The notes beneath the pieces were generated by a model that had not been told where the DNA came from, searched no databases, and worked only from the letters and a program-made list of their open reading frames with translations. From positions 2,145,501 through 2,209,500 of the forward strand of contig NZ_CP136594.1 in NCBI RefSeq assembly GCF_032852305.1: DNA of 64,000 nt, written 5' to 3'. This DNA comes from Parasphingorhabdus sp. SCSIO 66989. Lineage in GTDB: Bacteria > Pseudomonadota > Alphaproteobacteria > Sphingomonadales > Sphingomonadaceae. A program made the translations under genes and the position numbers. Of the stretch, positions 36,318-45,652 are shown in pieces. Numbering within the stretch: the first letter of the stretch is position 1; the number at the start of each line of letters is the position of its first letter.

Positions 36318-38051
36318 TCAAGCGCGCCGCTGCAGAAAGAACTCTAATGCATCAGCGGCGCTCATCGGGCGCGAATAGTAATAACCCTGACCATGAGAGC
36401 AGCCCAAGGCCGCAAGTGTATTGGCAAGCTCAACGGTTTCAATACCTTCTGCCGTCGTTTTCATCCCCAGTGCATTGGCGAGTGACAGAACAGCGCGCAC
36501 AATTGAGACGCTGTCGCGGTCTTGCATCATCCCGGTAACAAAGCTGCGATCGATCTTCAAAATATCGATGGGCAGTTTTTGCAGAAAGGCAAGATTGGAA
36601 TAGCCAGTACCGAAATCGTCCATGGCGAGGCAGGTATCAAGCGCTTTGAGCGCATGCATTGCTCTGGCCGAGCGATCAGGGTCGCTTAAAATCGCGCTTT
36701 CGGTCAATTCGAGCGTAAGACGATTACCAGCGATACCCGATTCTTCCAGCACCTCGCGGACCGATTGCGCAACATCATCCCGGGCAAACTGAACCGCAGA
36801 AAGGTTGATATTCATGCCAATGGGCAATGTCTGGCCAGTAATTTCATCCCAGTCTTTAAGGCATTTGACCGCCCTTGAGAGGGCCCAGCGTCCGAGCGGC
36901 ACGATCAAACCACACTCTTCCGCCACCGGGATAAAATCCGCAGGATCAATCGGCCCGCGTTCCGGATGGTTCCAGCGGGCCAAGGCCTCAAACCCAACCA
37001 CAGCGCCATCACCCAGGTCAATCAGCGGTTGATATGCAACCGACAAGCCATCATTCTCGATCGCATGGCGCAGATCGGTCTCCAGGCTGAAACGTAAGCG
37101 GAAACTTTCGAGCACCTCCTTGCGATAAAGCTCGACCTTGTTGCTGCGCTTGGCCTGTTTCAACGCAATCTGGGCCTGGCGAATGGTATCTGAAGGATCG
37201 CATTCGTCTGCTCGGCCAATGCCAATGCCAATCGCCGCATCCATATTCACCTGAAGTCCCGAAAGCGCGTAAGGTGCGTCGAACACCGACTGCAAGCGCT
37301 CGCAAATTGCTTCAAGGTCAGACGAACCCTCCGCAAGCCGGGCAAAAATCGCGAATTCGTTACCGCCGATGCGTCCCAGCAAGTCCCCTGAACGCAGACT
37401 ATTCTTCAATCTGCTGGCCACGGTTACGATTAATTCATCACCCACTATCGCGCCGGCATATTCGTTGATTTGGCTGAAACGGCTGAGATCAATAGCAATG
37501 ATAGCAAAGCGTTTACTCTCGTGCCCGCAGTCAGCTTGATCATTGCCTTTGGCTGATAAAATGGCATCCACTGCCTCTTCAAATCCGGTGCGATTATGCA
37601 GTCCGGTTAGACTGTCGGATAGCATCTCGCGATGCAGATTGCGCTGATTCTGTATTTCAGCAGTGCGATCAATAAAGCTGAGCAGATAGGCATTATTTTG
37701 CGCATCGTCGAACCCATTCAGCGGTGCCGCACTGATATCAATGTCACGCGGGTCGACAGGGTCAAGCCTGCGCCAGCGCTCGGATACCGCCACCTCGCCA
37801 GCTTCCAGCAAGGAAAGAAAGCGGTCAAGGCGGGAATCATCAATGATCAACTTAGGCAGATTACTGTAGCTATGCAGCCGATCCTGCAGATCTACAAAGC
37901 GCTCATTGCGGGCCAGACAGGCAAAACCGGCGCCATCGCGCCTGATAATCACAGCCGCGATCGGTAGCGATGCCACGAGGCCCGCTAGTCGATCGTCAAC
38001 AGAACAGGTTGCGTCTATGGGCTTAGCCAAAGGGGGGCATGCTCGCTGCAT
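36318..38051 (-). CDS. Cyclic-di-GMP phosphodiesterase with PAS-like, degenerate GGDEF and EAL domains
   Basis: A 577-residue soluble protein: a PAS-like N-terminus (to about 135), a GGDEF domain whose active motif is GGNEF (229-233) and an EAL domain with E355 in EALARW, N415 (NINLSAVQF), E448 (LELTES), DDFGTG at 478-483, K499 and the late EGIE. The EAL metal ligands are complete, so c-di-GMP hydrolysis is expected; the GGNEF motif suggests little or no cyclase activity and perhaps GTP sensing. GGGG lies just before the ATG. It is 68 bases past the parC stop. Confidence 0.9.
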   Translation of the reverse strand: MQRACPPLAKPIDATCSVDDRLAGLVASLPIAAVIIRRDGAGFACLARNERFVDLQDRLHSYSNLPKLIIDDSRLDRFLSLLEAGEVAVSERWRRLDPVDPRDIDISAAPLNGFDDAQNNAYLLSFIDRTAEIQNQRNLHREMLSDSLTGLHNRTGFEEAVDAILSAKGNDQADCGHESKRFAIIAIDLSRFSQINEYAGAIVGDELIVTVASRLKNSLRSGDLLGRIGGNEFAIFARLAEGSSDLEAICERLQSVFDAPYALSGLQVNMDAAIGIGIGRADECDPSDTIRQAQIALKQAKRSNKVELYRKEVLESFRLRFSLETDLRHAIENDGLSVAYQPLIDLGDGAVVGFEALARWNHPERGPIDPADFIPVAEECGLIVPLGRWALSRAVKCLKDWDEITGQTLPIGMNINLSAVQFARDDVAQSVREVLEESGIAGNRLTLELTESAILSDPDRSARAMHALKALDTCLAMDDFGTGYSNLAFLQKLPIDILKIDRSFVTGMMQDRDSVSIVRAVLSLANALGMKTTAEGIETVELANTLAALGCSHGQGYYYSRPMSAADALEFFLQRRA

Positions 38052-38119
38052 TTCCCCGCGGCTAAAGCATAAGCGTAAAGATATATTGAAGCCCTTGCGA
38101 TCAAGCGCTTAGCGGCAAT

Positions 38120-40384
38120 TCAATCATCAAACCGGTTTTTGCGCGGAAATCCGGTTGGTGGCAATCGCCCGGCGGCACCGCGAGCAACCTTCCACAAGCC
38201 GATGTCGGTCTCGGTACGCCGGCGGCCGGTTTCACCGCCCATTGTCCAACTTAGGCCTTCTTCAAAACTGAAAGCCAAGGCATCTGAGAGACCGCCATCC
38301 TTGTAACGCTGTAATTGGACCCCCTGGCCTCTGCCCATGGTCGGCAGATCAACCAAGGCGAAGATAACAAGCTTGCGGTTCTCGCCAATAACGGCGACGC
38401 TGTCGGCATTCTCTGGAATAGCCCGAGCGACTGCTAAGCGGCTATCGCCCTTAAGGTTGACCACCTGACGGCCTTTTCGCGTTTCCGAGGTCAGTTCTGA
38501 CATCTTCGCCTGAAAACCCCGGCCATTATTGGCGGCGAGCAGTATATGGCCGCTATCCGATGCCGGGAGAAGTTGCACAATGCGTGCGTCGGCATCAATA
38601 TCAACCATGGAGCGCACCGGTTCCCCAAACCCCCGCGCGCCGGGCAATTTGTCCGCGCCCAGCGTGTAGAAGCGGCCATCATCCGCCACCAGCAACAACC
38701 GATCCGTCGATTGTGCATGCAGCGAAAAGGCCGGGCCGTCGCCTTCTTTGAACTTGGTAATGTCCTTAGCGGACAGGTCCGCATGGCCCTTCATCGCCTT
38801 GATCCAACCACGGTTGGAAAGGATCACCGTCACCGGCTCACGCTCGATCATTGCTTCCAGCGGAATTTCACGCGCTGGTGCGGCTTCTTCCAGACTGGTG
38901 CGCCGTTTGCCTAGCTCTGTGTCGAGTCCATAGTCCTTCTGTAATTCTTTCAGATCATTTCGGATGCGCGTGGTTTGACGCTGCTTGCTACCAAGTAGTT
39001 TTTCGAGATCATCGCGCTCTTTCTCGAGGGCATCGCCCTCGCGCCGCAGCTCCATTTCCTCCAACTTGCGCAAGCTGCGCAGCCGCATATTGAGGATCGC
39101 CTCCGCCTGCCGCTCGCTGAGGTCAAACTCCTCCATCATCACCGGGCGCGGTTCATCCTCGGTGCGGATAATCTCGATTACGCGGTCGAGGTTGAGAAAG
39201 GCGATAATATAGCCGGACAGCAGTTCCAGCCGGTCATTGATCTTGCCAAGCCGATACTCGCTGCGGCGGCGAAGAACGATAAATAGATGATCGAGCCAAT
39301 GGCCTAGCAACTCGCCCAGCCCCATCACCGAAGGCGTGCGCTCGGCATCAAGCACATTCATATTGAGCGAGAAGCGGTTTTCCAGATCACTCAAGCGGAA
39401 AAGGCTGTCCATCAAGACTTCCGGATCGACGGTGCGGCTCTTCGGTTCCAGCACGATACGCAACTGCTCGTCCGATTCATCTCGAACATCAGCCAAGATC
39501 GGCAGTTTCTTATCAAGGATCAGAGTGGCGATTTGTTCAATCAGCTTGGACTTGGGCACCTGATAAGGAATTTCAGTAACCACCGCAGCCCATTGGCCAC
39601 GTCCGAGATCCTCTTTATGCCAGCGCGCACGGACCCGCATCGAACCACGTCCAGTGCGATAGACTTCAGAAATGCTCTCTTTGCTATCGGGCAAAATGCC
39701 ACCGGTCGGGAAGTCGGGGCCGTGGAATACTTCCATTAGCTGCTCATGCTCGACCTTGCGGTTTTCCAGCACCAGAAGCGCCGCATCGACAATTTCCGAA
39801 ACATTATGCGATGGAATCGAGGTCGCCATCCCGACCGCAATCCCACTGGCACCGTTGGCGAGCAGATTGGGGAAATAGCCGGGCAATATCTCCGGCTCTT
39901 CATCCTCGCCATTATAGGTCGGGATAAAGTCAACTGTGCCGGCATTCAGACCATCCATCAGACGGATGGCGGTCGGGGTTAGCCGCGCCTCGGTGTAACG
40001 ATAAGCAGCGGCATTATCGCCATCAATATTGCCGAAATTGCCCTGCCCGTCGACCAGCGGGTAACGCAACGCAAAATCCTGCGCCAGGCGCACCATGGCA
40101 TCATAGACCGCCTGATCACCATGTGGGTGATATTTACCGACAACATCGCCTACAACACGGGCGCATTTTTTAAATCCACTATTGGGATCGAGCTTCAACT
40201 GGCGCATGGCCCATAACAGACGGCGGTGAACCGGCTTGAGACCATCACGCAGATCGGGCAGCGAGCGCGCGGTAATCGTCGAAAGCGCATAGACCAGATA
40301 CCGCTCGGACAGCGCTTCATCAAAAGAGGTTGGTATCAGATTGGATTCCGGGTTGTCTTCCCCCGGCGCGTCGGTACTGCTCAT
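38120..40384 (-). CDS. parC: DNA topoisomerase IV subunit A
   Basis: This 754-residue subunit breaks and rejoins DNA during chromosome decatenation. The active-site tyrosine is Y130 in [14 protein letters not shown], and the N-terminal [27 protein letters not shown] is standard. The C-terminal part has beta-pinwheel repeats. In the quinolone-contact helix the sequence is [12 protein letters not shown], with Q91 where E. coli ParC has Ser80 and D95 at the Glu84 place. Length is normal. It is divergent from purC across 183 bases. Confidence 0.95.
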   Translation of the reverse strand: MSSTDAPGEDNPESNLIPTSFDEALSERYLVYALSTITARSLPDLRDGLKPVHRRLLWAMRQLKLDPNSGFKKCARVVGDVVGKYHPHGDQAVYDAMVRLAQDFALRYPLVDGQGNFGNIDGDNAAAYRYTEARLTPTAIRLMDGLNAGTVDFIPTYNGEDEEPEILPGYFPNLLANGASGIAVGMATSIPSHNVSEIVDAALLVLENRKVEHEQLMEVFHGPDFPTGGILPDSKESISEVYRTGRGSMRVRARWHKEDLGRGQWAAVVTEIPYQVPKSKLIEQIATLILDKKLPILADVRDESDEQLRIVLEPKSRTVDPEVLMDSLFRLSDLENRFSLNMNVLDAERTPSVMGLGELLGHWLDHLFIVLRRRSEYRLGKINDRLELLSGYIIAFLNLDRVIEIIRTEDEPRPVMMEEFDLSERQAEAILNMRLRSLRKLEEMELRREGDALEKERDDLEKLLGSKQRQTTRIRNDLKELQKDYGLDTELGKRRTSLEEAAPAREIPLEAMIEREPVTVILSNRGWIKAMKGHADLSAKDITKFKEGDGPAFSLHAQSTDRLLLVADDGRFYTLGADKLPGARGFGEPVRSMVDIDADARIVQLLPASDSGHILLAANNGRGFQAKMSELTSETRKGRQVVNLKGDSRLAVARAIPENADSVAVIGENRKLVIFALVDLPTMGRGQGVQLQRYKDGGLSDALAFSFEEGLSWTMGGETGRRRTETDIGLWKVARGAAGRLPPTGFPRKNRFDD

Positions 40385-40567
40385 GGATTAGGCGACTAGC
40401 AGTCTCCCCAATTATTGGCGAGCGGGACGGCTGAAAATCTGTGGATTGCATTTACCCGCTGCCTAGGGCTGCTCGATTGCAGCCACAACTTTAATTGCAC
40501 CGCTTTAGTTGATCCTCTATAGCGCTCGATCTGTTTATTCCCTCTTGCGACAGGGTCAGGAACGATC

Positions 40568-41347
40568 ATGACACGCCGCCGCCAAATCTATGAAGGCAAA
40601 GCCAAAATCCTGTATGAAGGCCCCGAACCGGGCACTATCATCCAGTATTTCAAGGACGATGCCACCGCCTTTAACGCCCAGAAAAAGGGTACGATCAACG
40701 GCAAGGGTGTGATCAATAACCGTATCAGCGAATATGTTTTCACCCGGCTGGCGCATATCGGCATCCCAACGCACTTTATCCGCCGCCTCAATATGCGTGA
40801 GCAGCTAGTACGGCAGGTCGAGATTGTCCCGATCGAGGTCATTGTCCGCAATGTCGCCGCCGGTTCCATCTGCAAGCGACTGGGTCTGGAAGAAGGCCAG
40901 CCGCTGCCCCATACGCTGATCGAATATTGCTATAAGGATGATGACCTCGGTGATCCGCTGATTGCCGAGGAGCATATCGCCTGTTTCGGCTGGGCCAGTC
41001 AGGAGGAGATGCAGGATATCTCGTCCATGGCAATCCGCATCAATGATTTTATGTCCGGCTTGTTTGCCGGGATCGGTATCCGCCTGATCGACTTCAAGCT
41101 CGAATTTGGCCGGCTCTATGATGGCGATTTCTCGCGGATCATCCTTGCCGATGAAATCAGTCCCGATGGCTGCCGCTTATGGGATCTGGCGACAAATGAG
41201 AAACTCGACAAAGACCGCTTCCGGCGTGATCTGGGTGGTGAGGTTGAAGCCTATCAGGAAGTGGCTCGCCGCCTTGGTCTGTTGCAGGAAAATGCTGAGA
41301 ATGAAGTGCTGGATTTTGACAGCCACCGCAAGAAGCGCGGAAAATAG
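40568..41347 (+). CDS. purC: Phosphoribosylaminoimidazole-succinocarboxamide synthase
   Basis: This 259-residue enzyme condenses CAIR with aspartate using ATP (SAICAR synthetase) in purine synthesis. Key blocks are [52 protein letters not shown] and [10 protein letters not shown]...[19 protein letters not shown] lies six bases before the ATG. purS and purQ follow 3.4 kb later on the same strand, after an M16 protease gene. Confidence 0.97.
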   Translation: MTRRRQIYEGKAKILYEGPEPGTIIQYFKDDATAFNAQKKGTINGKGVINNRISEYVFTRLAHIGIPTHFIRRLNMREQLVRQVEIVPIEVIVRNVAAGSICKRLGLEEGQPLPHTLIEYCYKDDDLGDPLIAEEHIACFGWASQEEMQDISSMAIRINDFMSGLFAGIGIRLIDFKLEFGRLYDGDFSRIILADEISPDGCRLWDLATNEKLDKDRFRRDLGGEVEAYQEVARRLGLLQENAENEVLDFDSHRKKRGK

Positions 41348-41436
41348 ATATTCGCGCTATTGATCAATAGCCAATGTTGCAGCATGTTGCGCAGCAATAT
41401 GCCATTCATTCTGCCCCCTGCATGCTCTAGCGCGCT

Positions 41437-44355
41437 ATGAGCCTACCCGCTTTTCTTTCTATGCGCGTCAGACAATATCTGCTGGCGCTGTGCCTAATCT
41501 TGCTACCGCTGGCGGCGCAAGCAGAACCGGCACAACAAAATGCTGCGCAATATGAAGAAGCAGTTCGCAGTGCCTGGGGCTTTGATAAAAGCGATCTGGA
41601 ACCCGATCCGGCGGTGCGTTTCGGGGTGTTGGAAAATGGCATGCGCTATGCCATCCGCCATAACGAATATCCCGAGGATACCGCATCAATACAACTGGTA
41701 TTCGATGTCGGCTCGCTTGCTGAAACCGATGATGAACGCGGCGCGGCGCATTTTGTCGAGCATATGGCGTTCAATGGCAGCACCAATGTACCCGAAGGCG
41801 AAATGGTCAAGATATTGGAGCGCTTTGGCCTCGCCTTTGGCGCGGATACCAATGCCTATACGTCTTTTGATCGCACCGCCTATACGCTGGAGCTGCCCAA
41901 TACGTCAGAAGAGCTAATCGACACTGCTCTGTTTCTGCTGCGTGAGACCGCAAGCGAAATCAGCTTCACCCCTGGCGCCGTAGATCGCGAGCGCGGCGTA
42001 GTACTGGCTGAGATGCGCACGCGCGATAGCTATGGGCTACGCAGCTTCATAGATGAGGCGGCTTTTCTGCTGCCGGATACCAAAATCGCGCGACGATTGC
42101 CCACCGGCACCCAAAAGGTTGTCGGCGGAATAACTGCGGAAGAGCTGAAGCAGTTTTACCAGCGCTACTATACACCGGCGCGCGCCATGCTGGTAATAGT
42201 GGGTAATGTCGATATCGATGCGCTCACCACCAAAGTAGAAAACAGTTTTGGCGACTGGCGTCCCCAAAAAGGCGAAGCAGCCATCGTAGATTATGGCAGC
42301 GTTGCTTTAGACCGACCGGGTGCGTCCGGTGCCTTTATCGACCCGGCCATAGGCGAAGCCGCAGCGATTGTCGCATTTGGTTCCAATCGAGAGATACCCG
42401 ATACACTGCAAACTCGCCGCGAGGCACTGCTGCGCAGCATTGGCTACCGCATAATCACGCGCCGGATAGGCCGCGCAATCCGCAGTGGGGATGCGCCATT
42501 CCTCAGTGCCAGCTTTGACAGCACCGAAGTTTTCGATCGCGCCTATAAGACACAATTGACCGTTTCCGCGCGCGACGGTCAACTTCCCGAAGCCGTGGCG
42601 GCGGCGGAGAAGATCATCCGTCAAGCGTTGCAATATGGCTTTACCCAGCAGGAAACCGAAGAACAGGTCGCCAATTATCGCAATGCCATACGCAATGCGG
42701 TAAAGGGTGCCGAGACCCGCCGCAACGAGACGTTAGCCGAGCAGATTGTCGATGCCACTTACTATAAGCGGCTTGTGACCTCTCCTGAAGCGAGGCAGGC
42801 ACGGTTTGAGCGGGTCGCACAGGATATTACCCCCGAACTCGTGCTGGAAGCGCTCAAAAGCGATCTGATCGATCTTGCTGATCCATTAATCCATATCACA
42901 GCCAAAAGCGGCGGTAACGCTTATGCGGAAGATGTCCGCTCCGCCTATCTGGCAAGTCGCCAACTAGCCGTCGCTCCACCAGAGCAAGGTGCCAATCAGC
43001 AATTTGCCTATACCTATTTTGGTCGAGAGGGAGAGATTGTCAGCGACTCAATAATAGAGGACCTGGGCATTCGCACCGTCCGGTTTAGCAATAATGTGCG
43101 GTTGAACATCAAGCCTACACAGTATGAGAAGGACAGAGTTCGCATCTCCTTGCGTATCGACGGCGGCGAATTGGTGAATACGATCGATAACCCGCATGGT
43201 ACTGCGTTGCTGCGCGTGTTCAGCAATGGCGGTCTTGAAGCCCACTCGCTTGATGATCTGCTCACTATCTTGGCGGGCAAGTCGGTCTCGTTTAACTTCG
43301 ATGCAGGCGCGGATTACTTTGGCAGCTATGTCACGACAACGACCGAAAACACCCTGTTACAGTTTCAGATTCTTGCTGCCTATCTCACTGCCCCCGGCTA
43401 TCGCGACAGCGCGGTTGAAAGGTATCGCAAAGGCTTTGACAATTATTATGCCCGCATCGAAGCCACGCCCGATGCAGCGCTGGGAACACATATTGGCGAG
43501 ATTATCTCTGATGGAGACCCGCGGTTCACTTTGGCGCCACAGGATGAACTGGAAGCGCTGGATTTTAATGACCTGCGCCAGATTGTCAGTGAGCCCTTTA
43601 CCCGCGCGCCACTGGAAATTGGCGTTGTCGGCGATATTGACCCGGATGTGATTATTGCCGACGTAGCGAAGACCTTCGGCGCGCTGCCGGCGCGCGAAAG
43701 CAATAGCAGAGAATATGCCGATCAACGCCAACGCAGTTTCACCGCTAACCGGTCCACTCGCTATATCGCCCATGATGGCGAGCCGCATCAGGCTATATTG
43801 CGCTACTACTGGCCCACCGCAGATGATTCCGATTTTGCGTCGACAATCCGCTCGTCACTTCTCGCCAAAGTGCTGCAATTGCGTCTGACCGATATCTTGC
43901 GCGAGGAATTGGGCTCCAGCTACTCGCCCAGTGCCTCGTCATTCATGTCTTCAGTCTATGATGACTTTGGTTATCTTACATTCGGCAGCGCAGTGGACTT
44001 TAACGATCGCGCCAAAGTGCGCGAAACCATGCGCGATATTGTGGCAGAGATCATTGCTTCTCCCGCTACCGAAGACGAGCTGCTGCGCGCGCGCAAACCG
44101 ATATTGGAACGGCTGAAACAGCGCGAAACCAGCAACAGTTCTTGGATCGCCATCGTTGATGAAGCGCAGACCGACAAGGAAGCCTTGCAGCGTTACCGGA
44201 TATTGCCTGAGGTTATTGCGCAGGTGACTGTCGATGATCTGCAACAAGAAGCCCGCAAATGGTTGTCGCAGGAACCGCTGGTCGTCGAGGTTATACATCG
44301 GCAGGAATATGCCCGTATCATCGGAACCTCACCTGCCGCGACCGACGCGGACTAG
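41437..44355 (+). CDS. Secreted M16-family zinc metallopeptidase (pitrilysin-like)
   Basis: A 972-residue protein with a Sec signal peptide (LALCLILLPLAAQA) and two M16 halves. The inverted zinc motif is HFVEH at 105-109 and the third ligand is E185 in DRERGVVLAEM, 76 residues on, as in the family. The second half (from about 500) lacks a zinc motif, as expected for the inactive partner half. It probably degrades peptides in the periplasm. An internal ATG at 41461 is an alternative start. It lies between purC and purS, an association without an obvious biochemical reason. Confidence 0.9.
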   Translation: MSLPAFLSMRVRQYLLALCLILLPLAAQAEPAQQNAAQYEEAVRSAWGFDKSDLEPDPAVRFGVLENGMRYAIRHNEYPEDTASIQLVFDVGSLAETDDERGAAHFVEHMAFNGSTNVPEGEMVKILERFGLAFGADTNAYTSFDRTAYTLELPNTSEELIDTALFLLRETASEISFTPGAVDRERGVVLAEMRTRDSYGLRSFIDEAAFLLPDTKIARRLPTGTQKVVGGITAEELKQFYQRYYTPARAMLVIVGNVDIDALTTKVENSFGDWRPQKGEAAIVDYGSVALDRPGASGAFIDPAIGEAAAIVAFGSNREIPDTLQTRREALLRSIGYRIITRRIGRAIRSGDAPFLSASFDSTEVFDRAYKTQLTVSARDGQLPEAVAAAEKIIRQALQYGFTQQETEEQVANYRNAIRNAVKGAETRRNETLAEQIVDATYYKRLVTSPEARQARFERVAQDITPELVLEALKSDLIDLADPLIHITAKSGGNAYAEDVRSAYLASRQLAVAPPEQGANQQFAYTYFGREGEIVSDSIIEDLGIRTVRFSNNVRLNIKPTQYEKDRVRISLRIDGGELVNTIDNPHGTALLRVFSNGGLEAHSLDDLLTILAGKSVSFNFDAGADYFGSYVTTTTENTLLQFQILAAYLTAPGYRDSAVERYRKGFDNYYARIEATPDAALGTHIGEIISDGDPRFTLAPQDELEALDFNDLRQIVSEPFTRAPLEIGVVGDIDPDVIIADVAKTFGALPARESNSREYADQRQRSFTANRSTRYIAHDGEPHQAILRYYWPTADDSDFASTIRSSLLAKVLQLRLTDILREELGSSYSPSASSFMSSVYDDFGYLTFGSAVDFNDRAKVRETMRDIVAEIIASPATEDELLRARKPILERLKQRETSNSSWIAIVDEAQTDKEALQRYRILPEVIAQVTVDDLQQEARKWLSQEPLVVEVIHRQEYARIIGTSPAATDAD

Positions 44356-44374
44356 AGTGAGGGGGGAAAGCCGC

Positions 44375-44527
44375 TCAACCGCGGGTGCGATAACCGCTGA
44401 TAATACCGAAGATAAACGAGAGAAACAGCGCCAATTGCACTTTTCCATCCGGATCGCGCCAACCGATTACCTCATGCCCCAAGGCAAACATGGCGATAAA
44501 CATGATTATGGCCAGACCTGCGCTCAT
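44375..44527 (-). CDS. Small two-helix membrane protein
   Basis: A 50-codon frame on the minus strand begins MSAGLAIIMFIAMFALG, has a short polar turn (HEVIGWRDPDGKVQ) and ends LALFLSFIFGIISGYRTRG. AAGGGG lies eight bases upstream of the ATG. The two hydrophobic segments and good ribosome site support a real gene. It is antisense within the 365-base gap between the M16 gene and purS. I do not recognise a family. Confidence 0.55.
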   Translation of the reverse strand: MSAGLAIIMFIAMFALGHEVIGWRDPDGKVQLALFLSFIFGIISGYRTRG

Positions 44528-44720
44528 CGCTACAACCCCTTATTGTTATGCGACCAGTATATGCACGATATTGTATGTTTGGCTGGTTAAGAGATCGTTA
44601 TCATGTTCATCTCTGTTAACGATCCCTTGCAGAGCAGAGCGGTCAAGGCTAGCGCATCGGATAGCAATTATAACCTTTTGCCATGCTGCCGCAGCTTCCG
44701 TTAAGAAAGAGGTCAGAGCA

Positions 44721-44972
44721 ATGAAAATCCGAGTTCATGTGACACTCAAGCCCGGTGTTCTTGATCCGCAAGGGCGCGCGACACATCACACGCTGGAAAA
44801 TATGGGCTTTGATGGCATCGAAGATGTTCGTTGCGGGCGGATGATCGATCTTGAGGTCGCGCCGACCGTTACCGATGAGCAAATCTGCGATATGTGCCGC
44901 AAATTGCTGGCAAATACGGTGATCGAGAATTTTGAAATCGTTCGCCTTGATGCAGAAACCGAAGCAGCATGA
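44721..44972 (+). CDS. purS: Phosphoribosylformylglycinamidine synthase subunit PurS
   Basis: This 83-residue subunit holds the FGAM synthase complex together in organisms where PurL, PurQ and PurS are separate. [20 protein letters not shown] and the NVIENFEI-like end ([12 protein letters not shown]) are typical. AGAGGTCAGAG precedes the ATG. Its stop overlaps the purQ start (ATGA). purL is not in the window. Confidence 0.94.
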   Translation: MKIRVHVTLKPGVLDPQGRATHHTLENMGFDGIEDVRCGRMIDLEVAPTVTDEQICDMCRKLLANTVIENFEIVRLDAETEAA

Positions 44973-45643
44973 AAACCGCCGTCATCCGATTCCCGGGATC
45001 TAATTGTGATCGCGATATTCAGGTCGCTTTGCGGCAATTGACCGGACACGAGCCAACCATCATCTGGCACAGCGAAACCACCATCAGCGATGACATTGAT
45101 TTTATCGCGATACCGGGCGGCTTTTCTTATGGCGACTATCTTCGTTCAGGCGCATTGGCCGGGCGCTCGGCAATTATGAAGGACATTGTCCGTGCCGCCG
45201 AGCGGGGCGTGCCGATCATCGGCATCTGCAACGGCTTTCAGATTCTTACTGAAACGCGCCTTTTGCCGGGTGCATTGATACGCAATAGCGGGCTTGATTT
45301 TGTCTGCCGCAATGTCTTGCTCACAGCCAATCCGTCTGCATCACCGATGTTGGCCGCATTGAGCGCGCAGACCAGTTATTCCATCCCGGTTGCGCATCAT
45401 GATGGCAATTACTTCGCCGATGATGAGACGCTCGATATGCTTGAAGGCGAAGGCAAAATCGCCTTTCGCTATCAGGACAATCCCAATGGATCGATGCGCA
45501 ATATTGCCGGCGTGGTGAATGCCCGCGGCAATGTTCTGGGCATGATGCCGCATCCCGAACGTGCGGTTGATCCGGCCTGCGGCGGGACTCATGGTGCAAC
45601 ACTCCTCAACTCCATGCTGAACGCCGTGATGGCAACTGCATGA
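44969..45643 (+). CDS. purQ: Phosphoribosylformylglycinamidine synthase subunit PurQ
   Basis: This 224-residue class I glutamine amidotransferase supplies ammonia to PurL. The catalytic triad is C87 (GICNGFQIL), H195 and E197 (MMPHPERA). [13 protein letters not shown] and [16 protein letters not shown] are family hallmarks. It is coupled to purS by ATGA and is convergent with a GGDEF-EAL gene, ten bases away. Confidence 0.96.
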   Translation: MKTAVIRFPGSNCDRDIQVALRQLTGHEPTIIWHSETTISDDIDFIAIPGGFSYGDYLRSGALAGRSAIMKDIVRAAERGVPIIGICNGFQILTETRLLPGALIRNSGLDFVCRNVLLTANPSASPMLAALSAQTSYSIPVAHHDGNYFADDETLDMLEGEGKIAFRYQDNPNGSMRNIAGVVNARGNVLGMMPHPERAVDPACGGTHGATLLNSMLNAVMATA

Positions 45644-45652
45644 CCTTAAGCT

